A stretch of 64,000 bases of DNA from Daedaleopsis sinensis. Its lineage: Eukaryota; Basidiomycota; Agaricomycetes; Polyporales; Polyporaceae. Below are positions 53,001 through 64,000 of the stretch, one piece after another (position 1 is the first letter of the stretch; each line of letters begins with the position of its first letter). Below the pieces are notes generated by a model that saw nothing but the letters and a program-made list of their open reading frames with translations, did not search any database and had not been told where the DNA came from. Where the stretch lies: contig CM066300.1 of the NCBI GenBank assembly GCA_033807695.1, forward strand, positions 1,550,001 to 1,614,000. The letters are read 5' to 3'. A program made the position numbers and the translations under genes.

Positions 53001-56000
53001 CTCTCCCTGCATCTTCATGAGATCTGTACGCTTCCGTTCGGTGTCCGGCCGCTCCACCTTGAGGACTTGGTCGAGCGATTGACTCTGCAGACTACTCCTG
53101 GTCATGGTGAAGTTCACGAAGGTGACACGACTGCAGATATCCGGAGAGAACTCGACCGAGGGGTCGCGAGTAGATAGGAACATTGTGAATGAAGGGGAGA
53201 AGTCGATATCTTGGTTTCCCAGGCGAATGAGCACCCGGCCACCTGTACGTCTGATCTCCCTGTTGAGAACCGGATTGAGGATGGGGTCCAAATGCTCTAC
53301 GTCTTCTATGAGAAGAGTATTGCCGAAACGCAAGGCGCTCTCCAACACTTTGAGGAATGCCTCGTCCAGGAAGCTCGTCTTGGTGATCTTGCGGTCTTTG
53401 TACTCGTTGAGCAAGAACGTCGTGGCCTGTCCGGTAGGATCGATGACGAGAGGGTAACGACTGTAGCGCTTGATCATGATGGCATTTTCGGTGCAAAGGT
53501 TGTCGGATGGAAGGGACTTCGATTGCCAGCTGAGACGATCGTCCGCAGTTGATAGATATTCAGGAAGGGAGAGCTCCGCCTTGAACTTGACTCCGGCATC
53601 AGAGAGATGCGTCGACCACTCCTGCCACATCATCTCACGGTACTGCTGGTCGAAGAAACCGGCGTAGGCGAGGAAAGCAGCGGAAAGGAGCACGTCGCCA
53701 ACAATGGTGCCCATCTCCGTGTCGAAGGTACGGCTTCCGGACTCCCAGCGCTCCTTCTCCGAGGACAGACTCTCTAACAGCCTCATACTGCGATCGACCT
53801 TGCTTTCAACGCGCTCCATCTCCGTCTTGATTGCCTCAGTCTCTCGGATGAGACCCGCGTACTCCTCCTTGTACCGTTCGATACTAGCTTCGAGCTCGGA
53901 TATCATCGTCACCATCATCTGAGCCTGCTGCTTCGTGTGCTCCGCCTGGTCCTCGAGCGACTGGACCTCGTTACGAAGCGGCTCCACCTTGTCCAAGATT
54001 TCGGAGAACTTGACTTGAGCGATGGCCCATTTGACGAGAGGACCACAAGCTTTACTAGCATGTTGAACCGTTTCGAACTTATAGGACGGCCGGCTAAGGA
54101 AGTCGCGCTTCATGATGTCACGAAGCTGCTTCGTCATCTGGTTCGTAGTGTCGAAGTTGACAATACGCTGGATGAAGTCATCGCGACGAATGATACCCTG
54201 AACGGTACGCCAGCTGTCGATCTTGTGACCGAGAATGGTACAGACGGATTCCATAGCCAGCTTGACAGCTTCGGGAGGGTTGGCCATCGTACGCACTTCC
54301 TGCAACTGTTGACGCTTGATGTTGCTGACAGCGGACTGGGCTTCCAGGACAGCGGGCTCAGCGTCAGCGAGATCGGCCATGACGACCTCCCGTCGCTGTT
54401 TGATGTTCTTGTCCTGTTCAACGAGTGCCGCCTGAATCTCAATGGATGCCGCCTTCTTCTGCTCCGCCTCCTGCTGGTCGGCTACCATCCGCTTCAGCTT
54501 ATCATTAGCTTCCGCATTCTTCGCCTCGAGCTGTGAGCGCTTAATGGCGAGGCTTTTCCTGAGTTCCTCGACTTGCTCGACAGTGTCGCGAAGCTTGTCG
54601 AGACCGACGTGCAAGTGGCGCTGCTGCTCCTCGAGCTCCTCCCGCTTCTCGTTGTGTAGGCGCACATAATGGTTGATGCTGCAGATGAGAAAATAAGTCA
54701 ACGGTCAGCCAAGCTTGGATGATGTACGACTTACAAATCGAGATAATGACGCGGAGTGACATAGTTGTATCGACCTTGGCGACGACTGAGGCGCTGGTTG
54801 ACCTGGTGCATCGACTGATGAACGTGAACCAGGCCGTTGACGACAGCAGCGCGATGTGTGGGAGGCATAGAAAGGTCGCGGTACGCGATTGGGAACATCG
54901 TGGGAGGATTGTAGGCCGGCAGATCCAAGTCGAGGGTGTTCGTGAATTCCAAGCCGACTTGGTAGAAAGCCTGGTCCGACCAGTCTCCAAACCAATCGAG
55001 AACGCAACGATTGAACAAGGCAGGAGAAGTAGCAGCACGAGACGCCAATCCGTTCTCAGGAGGATTCATCGTGAAGACGACGTGCAGGTTCTTCGCGACT
55101 TGCTGAGTGAACCATCGGTACAGCTCTTCGTGCGAGTCGAGCATGAGTCCATCGCGTTGTGAGCCCTCCTTGCACGCCGTCATAAGTGCCGAGTGTTCGT
55201 CTCCTTCGAATAGACCGGGCACCTCGGCGTTCGCGAGTAGTGTGTTCATCCGCTCGAGGAAACCTGAATCGAGGACGTTCGACTCGTCCATGATGAAGCA
55301 GATCTTCTCGCCCTTGCAACCCGAGCGACGAAGAACAGTTCGCAAGTCCTCATCGAAGTCTTCGCCAGTGTACTTGTTTGAAACCTTGATCTGGAAGATA
55401 CTGAGACCATTCATCCAAGCAACGAAACGTGACAGGGTAGTCTGTGAAAGTGCACTGTTAGAAGACATTCTTCGTGGCCTACGTTATCGCGAGAACAACG
55501 CTGACTGACCTTGCCGCTGCCACTGACACCAATGAGTAACAAGTGACCTTGAACTTGACGGAACACACGATCGATACGGAGCACATGGTCCAAGACGTCG
55601 TTGAAGAGGACAAGCGGCACGTCCAACTCTTCCTCGTAGAAGACACGCAAACGCGCCTTCGTGTACTCGCGCAGAGCCTCGCGATCGACGGGAATGTAGT
55701 TCTTCGAGGTCCAGTTTGAGAAGAGGATAGGTCGCGACAAAGCTTCGTCGCGGTTGATGGTGGGGAAGTGCTCCATCGCGGCGGTATCGATGGTCTCGTC
55801 TGTCCATCGCTTCTCCTCTTCGCTGACGAGACGATCTTGGAAGAGACGCAACGCCTCGTGCGCCCACACACGAACCAGGCCTTCAACTGACAAGCTCTCC
55901 AGCGGGCGGATTGCCTCGTAGATACCACGCACCCATCGAGTGAGCTCACGAGGACTGTATACGTAGTGTGCTTGTATGTCGGTGGTAAACCGCTTCTGAG

Positions 56001-59000
56001 ATGCGAGGTAGAGGTCGACCATGGAGTCGGTGAGTGGTTCAGCATAGGCGCGAAGGTTGGGGACAACTTTGAGGAGAGCGCGGTTGTACGTGCCGTAGAT
56101 CTGCTTGAGAGAGAGCTCTCCGGGATAGTCGACCATGACAAGGGGAGCATGGCGCAAGAAACGATGACTGAGAGGCACACGACCAGGATCTGTGGGAGGA
56201 TTACAAGCGCCGACAAACTGAATGCGCTCGAGCTTGACCCAAGCCATGTCACTGGTCCTCCAGAAGCCGCCACACTCGACAAGCTGACGAATGAATGAAA
56301 TGACGCGCTGGGTACCGTACTTGTCAGTCGCTGGAAGGTTGATCTCGTCGCAGAACACGACAAGCCAACGACCAATCTGGGTCGGCGCGAGTATGACACC
56401 GTTGGGCGTCTTACGGTACTCGCAATACTGCTCGAAGGTCTTGAGGATGAGCTCCGGCACTGTAGCACTTGAGAAGTTCAGACCGACGACCTCCATGTCT
56501 GGCAGCTTGCGCAGCGCGCTGAATAGCGTCATCGTCTTTCCGGAACCGGGAGGGCCACAAAGCATGAGCGGCTTGTGCTCGGAGAGCCAGGAGTACAGAA
56601 CCTCCTCGTGGCGAACAGTGTCGACAGTAGGCACGACGACATCAGAAGCGGTGACAGCATGCGACTCGATCTCGATGACCGGTACTCGAGCTTGCCAAGC
56701 ACTCCATTCACCGTTGGCAACTTGTACGTCGTAGTCCAAGAGAGAACCGCCTTGAACGAGGGGAGGCAGATCAACACCAGTATGCTTCCGGAGGAAATCG
56801 CCGAGCTCGGCACGGAGCTCGAGGCGAGCATCACCAGAGAACGCCCAGATAATGTTGACAAGGAGGCGCTTCGTCACGTACTGCTCGATACGCTCGTGTG
56901 TGAGAGGGAAATCGGAATGCTGGATGTTGTATTCGACGACGTTCCGGACGGTCTTGTTGATGAGAGAGAAGAGGGTATTGAGGGCACGTGTGACCGTGAA
57001 GTCCATGATATGCTCGATAGTCTCCGCGTACTGCATTGCGGTTACGATCAGTTCGTCCTCGCCGAAGAACGGTTCCAGGATAGACGCAATTTGCTTCTGC
57101 GTAGCGAGGTGCGGGGAGTCTGTGCTTTCCGAATCTGTACGGCGGCCAGGGACGTCAAACGCTTCGTCGTCTTCGGCGTCGAGGGGGACAGAAGAGAGTG
57201 TGTCCAGATAGTGACGGAAAACCATCGACGGCTCCACGACGTCTTCACTGAACCAGATCATACCGCAACGACTGACAGTGGCAAGAGTGGCATATTTAAG
57301 GTGCTCGACCTCGAACATGATGCGAACATTGGGCGGCAGGTTGAGACGTTCTCCGTTGGGGAGGGTCAGTAGTTTGTTGTCGTCAAGTACACTGCATCCT
57401 CTAGCTTAGTATGTAGACCAATAAGTAAACGAACATTCTACCCACCTGTTCAAGTTCTCTACCCACTCAGGGTCGACATCGCCATCGAAGATGATCCAGT
57501 GCCGCTTGCTGCTCTCACCACGAACATCGTCGACGATCTTGCGCAGGGTGTGAGTGAACAGACCATCGTTCCATTCACGAGTGGTGGGGTCAAGGGTACC
57601 GTAGAGAGCGTCTTTGTGCATTGCCTTGGGGTCGATGACATACGACACACCCTCGACACCATCTAATCGCTCGAGAGCAGCCAAGAGAACCTGCCATGCG
57701 TTGGTCTTGCCGCTACCAGAAGAACCGACCATCATAAGACCGTGCTGAATCTTCTGGATCTGGTACAGCTGCAGGATCTTGCCGATCCAGCGTTCACCTT
57801 CGATGAGACGGCGCTCGGCGCAGACCTTGCTGATCTGCTCGCGCAGCGCATCCAAGTTGACAGGGACATAGTCAACACCGGGGAATACGTCGGCCAGGAG
57901 GCTGCAAAATGACGTCAGCGTTTAACTTCAAGCCCAAGATGATGATACACGAACCTTGTCAAGAGGGGGACGTCGTCAGCGACAAGCTTGGGAACGATCG
58001 TCTCGGTGACACTCTGGATCAGGATGACTTGCTCGGAAGCAGCGTCAGAGAGACCAGCAGCGTCCGCGCCGTCATCCTTCGCCGCTAGCAACCGTTCACG
58101 CTTGAGGATACCGGCAGATGCCAGCACAGCCTTCAGTGCACGAAGACCAAAGTCGTAATGCGGCTGAGGGGAGAGCTGTTCGTCGCAAAGGTTGAAGAAG
58201 GGAACGATCTTGGAGGCAAGCGACTCTGCGGTTCGGAAACCTTGAGAGAACAACATGACCTGAGCGATGAGCTCTCGGTCGGGTCGGGTCATGGCCATGG
58301 GACGGAACAGCTTCGTAAGATTGGGCGGCAGCTGCGAACGACCGGCGTAGTTCGGGTTGGTAGTAATGAAGATACCCATGTTCCTGTTGAGCTTCACAGT
58401 CTTTCCGACGAGCTCAATCTCGGTGTGGGGGTTCTTCGCAAGCACAGCAAGACCTTGCTGAATACTCTGCACCTGTTGCGATACAGCACTGAGAATGCGC
58501 TCTTCAAGACGATTGAACTCGTCGAAGCATCCCCAAGCACCGACTTGGCAAAGACCAGTGAAGATACGACCCATGGCCTGGAAGTCGAACGTCTCGTCGC
58601 AACAGAAGACCAACACAAATCGCCCGAGCTGCACACCAAGCGCCTTGACGGATTCGGTCTTGCCTGTGATATTGTCGACTTAGCATGGCATTGAGTATTA
58701 GACAAAAGCCACGTACCAGTTCCGGCTGGACCGAAGGGGGAACCTCCGAGCTGGTTGTCCAAAGCTTGCGTCAAGGTCAGGTAACACCTATCCGTCAATG
58801 GTGTCTGCACCAAGCGGTCTGGTACACCAAGGTATTCCCATCCGTACGGGAAGGACGCATCAGCGACCCGGATTGCGAGCCTATCCACCGGGCTGTCAAT
58901 GCTGCGATTGAGATAAAAGCGCATCTGGTAGAGCCAGGCGAACGCGCGGTTGTCGGTGACACGTTGGTGGATGAGCTGGCGCGTCACGTCACGTTGGTGG

Positions 59001-61526
59001 ACGAGCTCTGTAATAAGATGCTCGCATTTGCGACGTGTAACAGGCTTGAGTTCGGTCAACACAACGTCCGCCAAGAGGTCGAGGCCCTGTCGCACGGTGT
59101 CGAGGGGGCCGTCCAAGGATTGTGAGCTCTCGAATGCGCTCTCGACAGATGCCGTCCAGGCGACTTGGATGGCGAGCGTGACAAGTTGTGCGGGGTACTT
59201 CTCCAGCCAATCCATGAACTGATCTTGAGGGAGGGGGGAAACAGTCCCATAGAAAGACTGCAGTTCCGCGACAGCATCGCACAAGAGTTGGGCCAGCGAG
59301 ACCCGCATCTCCGCCTCGAGCTTGCTCAGCCAGTCGTTGATCTTCGGGTAGTCCTTCAACAAGATGGGGTCCTTGAAGTAGACCTCTTCGCCTTCTCTGG
59401 ATGCCATACCTTGTATTTGCGTCAACTCCTCGTCGAGCATGATCGTTGAGATACCGGCAAACATCTTCTTCAGGTGCTTCATGATGCGCAGAATCTCCTT
59501 GCTGTTACCGATGATCTCGAGGAGATCCTCGTCACCGACGAAGTAGAACCGCGGGAAGGAGGCACGCTCTCGCTCCAAGTACTCTCCGAGGGCCTTCTGA
59601 ATCTTGTTTAGCAAGTCTGCCAACCGTTCGAGAGACTTCTGGATGCCTTGAATGTTCATCACATCGATGACGAACGGCGACTTGTAGACCTTCTTCATAA
59701 CAGCGAGGAACTCAGTGTTGATGTTCTGGAACCGTGCAGACTCGACAGGAAGCAGATGCTTGATATCGGCGCTGCCGGAGAAGATACCTTCGAGGTAGAC
59801 CCATTGCCGCTGTACGTCGATCCAAACGTCTGTATATTTGGTGAGTGGTTGCTACTATGCCGATATTGTTGAGCATACCGAAGATATTGTGTATGCGAGT
59901 GAGTTTCTCCTCCCATGATCCCGCCTAATACCGGCTCAGCTCGAGGTTCAACGACAAAGTGAGTTTCTGAACATTACCTCTTCCTCAAAGACTATATAGG
60001 ATGATCAATGTCTATTGACGATACCAATATGCAATGTACTCACCTTTGTAGTACGGGGAAAGCTTCATTGCGGCAAGTGAGTTCAAGTTCTCGCTACACT
60101 TGTTGAACAAGTCGTCCCATCCTCTGCGAGTACAAGTGAACGGGTGGGCCGACAGCACGAAGAAAACTACTGTACCTGATCAGTCGACACTTGTTCTGAT
60201 AGTTGACGAGATCGAGGGTGTAGCTTGTCCATGTCTCCTTGACTTGCCTGATGTACTCCTCGAGCGCCATCTAGCAAACGCGACTTAACAGACGGAACTC
60301 AAATGCGTCAGAACGTTGCGTACCTCTCCCTGGGCTTGTATGATGACCTCCTTGATGAGGGTTTCGTTCTTGCGCAAGTCCATGTCGTAGACATGTCCCA
60401 GGGTCATCCTGTTCATAGATTTAGCACAAACTCCTTCGATACTCAGTACGGCACTCACAAAGGCAGGCTGATCTGCGACGGTACCCTTAGCACTTTGAAC
60501 AACTGTTTCCAATGTCTATCCTTCAATGCCTCCGACTTGAGCTCCGAAATGAGCGTATTCGACTTGAGAAGCCCCCGCAACACATCCTGCACGTACTCGA
60601 ACGCCGCATACTGGCGCATGCGCGTCGGCATCTCTTTCGTCGACGAGAGCAGCCCGTCTAATTGTTGGCGGAGCTTCCGCGGCTGCACCGTCGCCCACGC
60701 CATCTCCCGCAGTTCGCCAATCTGGTTCCACACGCCCGACAGCGCCGTCCAGACAGCCTTGAGGTCGCGTAACTCCTCGAAGACGGGCTCTAACCGCGTG
60801 TGGCGAATGAGCTCGAGGTCGAGGGCCTCCTTCGCTTTGCATACGAGCTCGTAGTCCTCTTGGACGCGCGTGAGCTTGCCCTCGAATATGTTGATTGTGT
60901 TGAGCGCGGTGTCGGCACGCATGCTGCCCTGCACAGGACGAGTCTGCTCCCATTCCTGAATGATATCGTTGATCTTGTTCTCGACAATCTTGTCCTCCGC
61001 GACAATCTTCAGCTGGAGCCCAGCTAGGGAACACTCAGCCCCGCCCATGCCGTCCTCTGGGCACACTGGAGAAATCACGCACCTAGTTGCTCTTGAATCG
61101 AATCATTCTTTCTCTTGAGGATCTCGTTGAATGCGCTCCACTCTCCTCTGAGCTGGTCGCTGTACAGCCAATCGTCGGGGAATTGGTATCGGAAACGTTC
61201 GAGTGTCTTCTCGCCGCCCGCGCACAGTTCGATCATAGGACCCCATGTCTTCGTCTTCCGTTTCAGGTCCTGCACGAAGGTGATGAAGGTGACCGCTGCT
61301 GCGGTGGAGGAATTGGAGGGTGCCAACAACTGTACAGAAATCAGCACGCGAAGATTGAGTCTACACTCGACGGAAACATACCTCCATGTTGTTGACCCAC
61401 TGGTTGAGGTGACAAGTGTAGTAGGACGCGACGCGTCGCTACAGAAGGCTATCGGCAAACCCCGAGACGCCTCACCCCTCCGCGCCAAAGTCGAGGGGGT
61501 TGTCTGTAGACCACTTGCCTCCCCAT
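50073..61526 (-). CDS. dhc2: Cytoplasmic dynein heavy chain, motor half (dhc2 type, split gene)
   Basis: Twenty exons join in frame to about 3469 residues: 61526-61515, 61438-61382, 61329-61083, 61023-60459, 60408-60324, 60270-60176, 60123-60044, 59991-59978, 59924-59879, 59829-58717, 58663-57955, 57901-57446, 57391-55510, 55441-54735, 54678-52280, 52226-51171, 51117-50954, 50899-50707, 50655-50374, 50320-50073. It starts inside the tail ([19 protein letters not shown]) and has the linker, six AAA modules, stalk and C-terminal domain. P-loops are GPAGTGKT (AAA1, about 767), GSSGSGKT (AAA2, about 1068), GPPGSGKT (AAA3, about 1440) and GVSGSGKT (AAA4, about 1782). The stalk coiled coil follows about 2030, with the microtubule-binding tip near 2160-2260 ([20 protein letters not shown]). 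The first ~1100 tail residues of ordinary dyneins are absent, matching Agaricomycetes in which dhc1 encodes the tail separately. Role: minus-end transport and nuclear migration. Confidence 0.93.
59978..59991 (-). other. 14-nt microexon of dhc2
   Basis: Codes the VFEEE junction between SPYYK and AGSWEEKL. It is bordered by ATATAG and GTAATG, and without it the linker frame cannot be kept. Exon 1 is similarly small (12 nt). Confidence 0.65.
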
Positions 61527-61573
61527 CCATTCAAAACCGTTTCCTTCCTTTCCCCATCGATTCGTAGCCCATC
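61527..61573. promoter_or_regulatory. 47-bp head-to-head gap between dhc2 and SmE
   Basis: Only 47 bp lies between the two assigned start codons. It is pyrimidine-rich on the plus strand (CCGTTTCCTTCCTTTCCCC) with no TATA box. Either the transcripts overlap at their 5' ends or leaders are extremely short. Confidence 0.45.
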
Positions 61574-62166
61574 ATGTCCGGACGTCAACAGAGAGTGATG
61601 GTACAACCCATCGTGAGTTTCTAGTCAAACCGCGCGCGAATAGCTTGTCTAACATCCATCCAGAATGTCATCTTCAAGAACTTGCAGCAGGTATGGCAAT
61701 CGCACGCGGTCGCGTTCTTGGCTCACCCGTATCCCCTAGAGAACAAAAGTCGTGATCTGGCTTTACGATAACATCGAGATGCGTATTGAGGGGACCATCA
61801 TTGTGCGTGTCTCAAATGCACCTTCAAGCACTCCGCGTTGAACTTCAGTATGCACGAAGGCCGCCGCTTCTTCATTGCACATGTCTTACTGGACGCGATG
61901 AGTGTTTTCTCCTGGATATCCTCTCTTGGTTTTTCTTCGAGCCAGAGCCAGTCATGGAACTAACTCTGAGCTCTCGTAGGGGTTCGACGAGTTCATGAAC
62001 GTTGTGATCGACGATGCGGCGGAGGTCTACGTAAAGGATGCTCAGCCTAGGCGAGAACTCGGTGCGTGGTCTATCCCTTGGAACGTTGCTACATACTCAT
62101 CGACTCTCTACAGGTCGCATCCTGCTAAAAGGTGACAACATCACGCTCATCCAACAAGTGGTCTGA
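61574..62166 (+). CDS. SME1: Small nuclear ribonucleoprotein E (SmE)
   Basis: Five small exons (61574-61612, 61664-61690, 61740-61802, 61980-62061, 62114-62166) encode 87 residues. The Sm1 motif is RTKVVIWLYDNIEMRIEGTI followed by IGFDEFMNVVIDDAAEVY, and the Sm2 motif is GRILLKGDNITLIQQV. VMVQPINVIFKNLQQ at the N-terminus is specific to SmE (human: VMVQPINLIFRYLQ). SmE is part of the heptameric ring around U1, U2, U4 and U5 snRNAs. Four introns interrupt this 264-nt coding region, so no single ORF reveals it. It is divergent from dhc2 with start codons 47 bp apart and convergent with PEX10. Confidence 0.95.
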
Positions 62167-62303
62167 ATTCTCCCCACCCCCCTGCGTGGTGTAAAATTTT
62201 GGGCCGCGCGCGCACCTGTTGTACGTTCTTGCTGTGATACTACTTCTGACGCCACGCTATCGATGTTTCTGGATCGTACGAGATATCCGCAAGATGAATG
62301 GTA

Positions 62304-63555
62304 TTAAAGGTTGTACACTGGTAGTAGAGAGGTGAGATTCAACGATTGTCTGCACAACGGACACTCGGCCTTCAAAATGGAGATCAGCCTTCCTATGTTT
62401 TTGATCAAGTTATCACAACGCCTACCTTCTCGCGTCCCCAGCCTACGATACAACTCCAACAAAACAGATGGCCGCATTCAGTGGCGCAACTTGCTGTTCG
62501 CTCTTCGAGACATAGTGTGCAGTTCCTCCCTGCGCGAATTTCTGGAGCAACCTTCGACACGTCCAATATCGTCCGCTCGTCCTCTTCTGCGGGTATTGGT
62601 GGTGCGTCTTCTTGGTTAGTTGCTTCTAACAAGGCGGATACCCTACGGTCATCAATGAAGATGTCGTCTCCGTCGTCTGCTGTACGCTTTCCCTTCGCGT
62701 CTCGGGAATCCATTTTCGATGGATGCGAGCGCAGGTAACCAATCGCTCGATGTAGAAGTCGGACAGCGAGCAATATCCCAAGAATGGCATAAGATGGTGG
62801 TCGTGTATTGGGATTCTCGGGAATCGCGGAGATCTGTACGTAGATTATGTTAGCTTTCACAGCTCAGTGGAACAAGGTGAAATGACTGGATACACACGTA
62901 TTTGAGCCCCAACAGTCTCCTGACCAAATTGTAATATGTTCCTCTCAAGTAGAATATGGCTAGATTGATCTCAGACACAACCTCGAGCATAGTGGGAATC
63001 TTCCGGAGCAGAGACCCGAGGGTAGACGTAGAGGATAGCGCAGAACCCCATCTTGAAAGTATATATGAAGGCAAAGTAGGAAGGAGTATAAGGGCGGCCC
63101 GTAAACGGGGGTTTGGTCGACGGTGAGTTCGGGAAGAGTGCAGCCAGATGTCAGTGTACTCCTCCCCCAGAGTCTGAGATCCTGAGGTAGAGCGTAAGTA
63201 GTCTGATCGTAATTCAGGGGGATGCCACTCACCGAGACCGATTGTCAGTCCGTAATACAAAATGTTGGCAGCAAGGTCTATCTCCTTGTCCCATCGAGTG
63301 AGCCATCTCGTACCTACAGCATGGGCGCAAGTCAACACATGCAGGAAGCCACCTAGTACCTGACGCACCGAACCACGCTCGTAGAGCATTCTCGGTCTCT
63401 TCTCGTAAGGCGGCAACTTGAAAGACGTCGCGTTGGTTGGAACGAACTGCAGGAGGTGGCGTTCAGCGCAACGCGTCCGGTAAGCGTGCGGGTGCCAGAC
63501 GCGCACCTATCTGCGCCTGCTGGGCTTGCGGGAAGGACGGTAGAGGCCCGGCCAT
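62304..63555 (-). CDS. PEX10: Peroxisome biogenesis factor 10 (RING E3)
   Basis: Six exons (63555-63507, 63446-63369, 63313-63233, 63181-62898, 62833-62426, 62369-62304) encode 321 residues. It begins [20 protein letters not shown] and continues [51 protein letters not shown], the typical Pex10 N-terminal domain. Hydrophobic segments follow ([53 protein letters not shown]). The C-terminal RING is [32 protein letters not shown], then AECPLCRQ after the last intron, with all C3HC4 ligands present. Pex10 forms a ubiquitin-ligase complex with Pex2 and Pex12 in the peroxisomal membrane that recycles Pex5. The model depends on joining six frames, each supported by GT/AG sites. Confidence 0.92.
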
Positions 63556-63802
63556 CGCGTCGCGTCGTCTCTGGGCGGTGGGGTATAGCAGGAGACTGGA
63601 GGTCGTCGAGTGTAACGAGCAAGGCGACTTGCCGGTTCCATGACCGGATCGGAGACAGTGCATTTCCGGACGCGCCGTAAGTACGCGTACGTAGACGCCT
63701 TTGCCACCAACGCTCTCGACGTCAGCCCTCTGCTCTTGCTCTTCCTACTGCTTTCACTTCGCAGCGGACTGCTCGCACTACTCACTCACGCTGTAATACA
63801 TA
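63556..63802. promoter_or_regulatory. Bidirectional promoter PEX10 / right-end gene
   Basis: 247 bp between starts. An upstream ATG at 63640 opens a frame that could splice (GTAAGT at 63678) but ends soon after, so it may be a short upstream ORF in the leader of the right-end gene. Confidence 0.35.
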
Positions 63803-64000
63803 ATGCCACCGGTAGCTATGCCCCAAGGCCATGCTGGACCTACGGTCTGGCAGAAAAGTGCGTTGATCCACTATGGCCTGAGTCCGGACGACATACTCAC
63901 CGCAGCCTCACGCAGTGAAGTATGCTCCTCCCGCCTCACGCGTTCGATGAAATGCTAAGCGATATACAGGATGGGTGCTGCGATGGGTGCGGGCGTTGGC
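63803..64000 (+). CDS. 5' end of an unidentified gene
   Basis: Cut by the window edge. From the ATG at 63803 the frame reads MPPVAMPQGHAGPTVWQKSA then LIHYGLSPDDILTAASRSE, which looks like real protein (a helix and a DD turn). A donor at 63918 (GTATGC) with an acceptor at 63969 (ATACAG) continues as DGCCDGCGRW; a donor 6 nt earlier (GTGAAG) with the same acceptor would instead give RWVLRWVRA. I cannot decide between them or name the family. It is divergent from PEX10. Confidence 0.4.

Overview
This is a nuclear, gene-dense window from a filamentous basidiomycete, almost certainly an agaricomycete. The evidence is short introns of about 45-90 nt with GTRNGT...YAG ends in nearly every gene, F-box and FunK1 kinase families, a GH16 laminarinase-type gene, a secreted CBM19-like protein, and a dynein heavy chain that starts inside the tail, which is the split dhc1/dhc2 arrangement described for Agaricomycetes. 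Polyporales is a guess. No rRNA, confident tRNA, CRISPR array or intact transposon was seen. All gene models were spliced by hand from reading frame, splice consensus and remembered family patterns; no database search was run.

Layout. 1-9.2 kb: ERG5 5' end (-), an unknown coiled-coil protein (-), UTP5 (-), PHO85 (+), an RNase H-domain protein (-). 9.2-17.2 kb: a five-exon small-protein gene (+), a peroxisomal SCPx-type thiolase (-), LIP2 (+), a GH16 glucanase (+). 17.5-24.9 kb: an F-box protein (-), a JmjC-like protein (-) lying between two diverged direct repeats, an NAD(P)-binding NmrA-like protein (+), an unknown protein (-). 24.9-28.3 kb: sparse, with a second small-protein gene (-) that shares a C-terminal motif with the one at 10.3 kb. 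28.3-38 kb: ATP11 (-), a GT49/LARGE-like glycosyltransferase (+), MDV1 (-), a two-TM protein (-), the p23/SBA1 co-chaperone (+). 38.4-45.4 kb: a FunK1 kinase (+), a SAM methyltransferase (-), a second F-box protein (+). 46.8-49.8 kb: a secreted CBM19-like protein (+) and THR1 (+). 50-61.5 kb: the 20-exon dhc2 (-). 61.6-64 kb: SmE (+), PEX10 (-) and the 5' end of another gene (+).

Most genes are unrelated housekeeping or accessory functions; there is no metabolic cluster. Several are divergent pairs with short shared promoters: UTP5/PHO85, ATP11/GT49, two-TM/SBA1, dhc2/SmE and PEX10/last gene. The dhc2/SmE start codons are only 47 bp apart. Two loci act in peroxisomes (thiolase with a C-terminal AKL, and PEX10) and several in mitochondria (ATP11, MDV1, probably LIP2).

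The most novel signal is the pair of small multi-exon genes at 10282-10880 and 26467-26928. All their introns are phase 0 and they share an acidic-N/D-x-A-W motif. Microexons of 12-15 nt recur across the window (PHO85, thiolase, dhc2, GT49) and would be missed by simple ORF calling.
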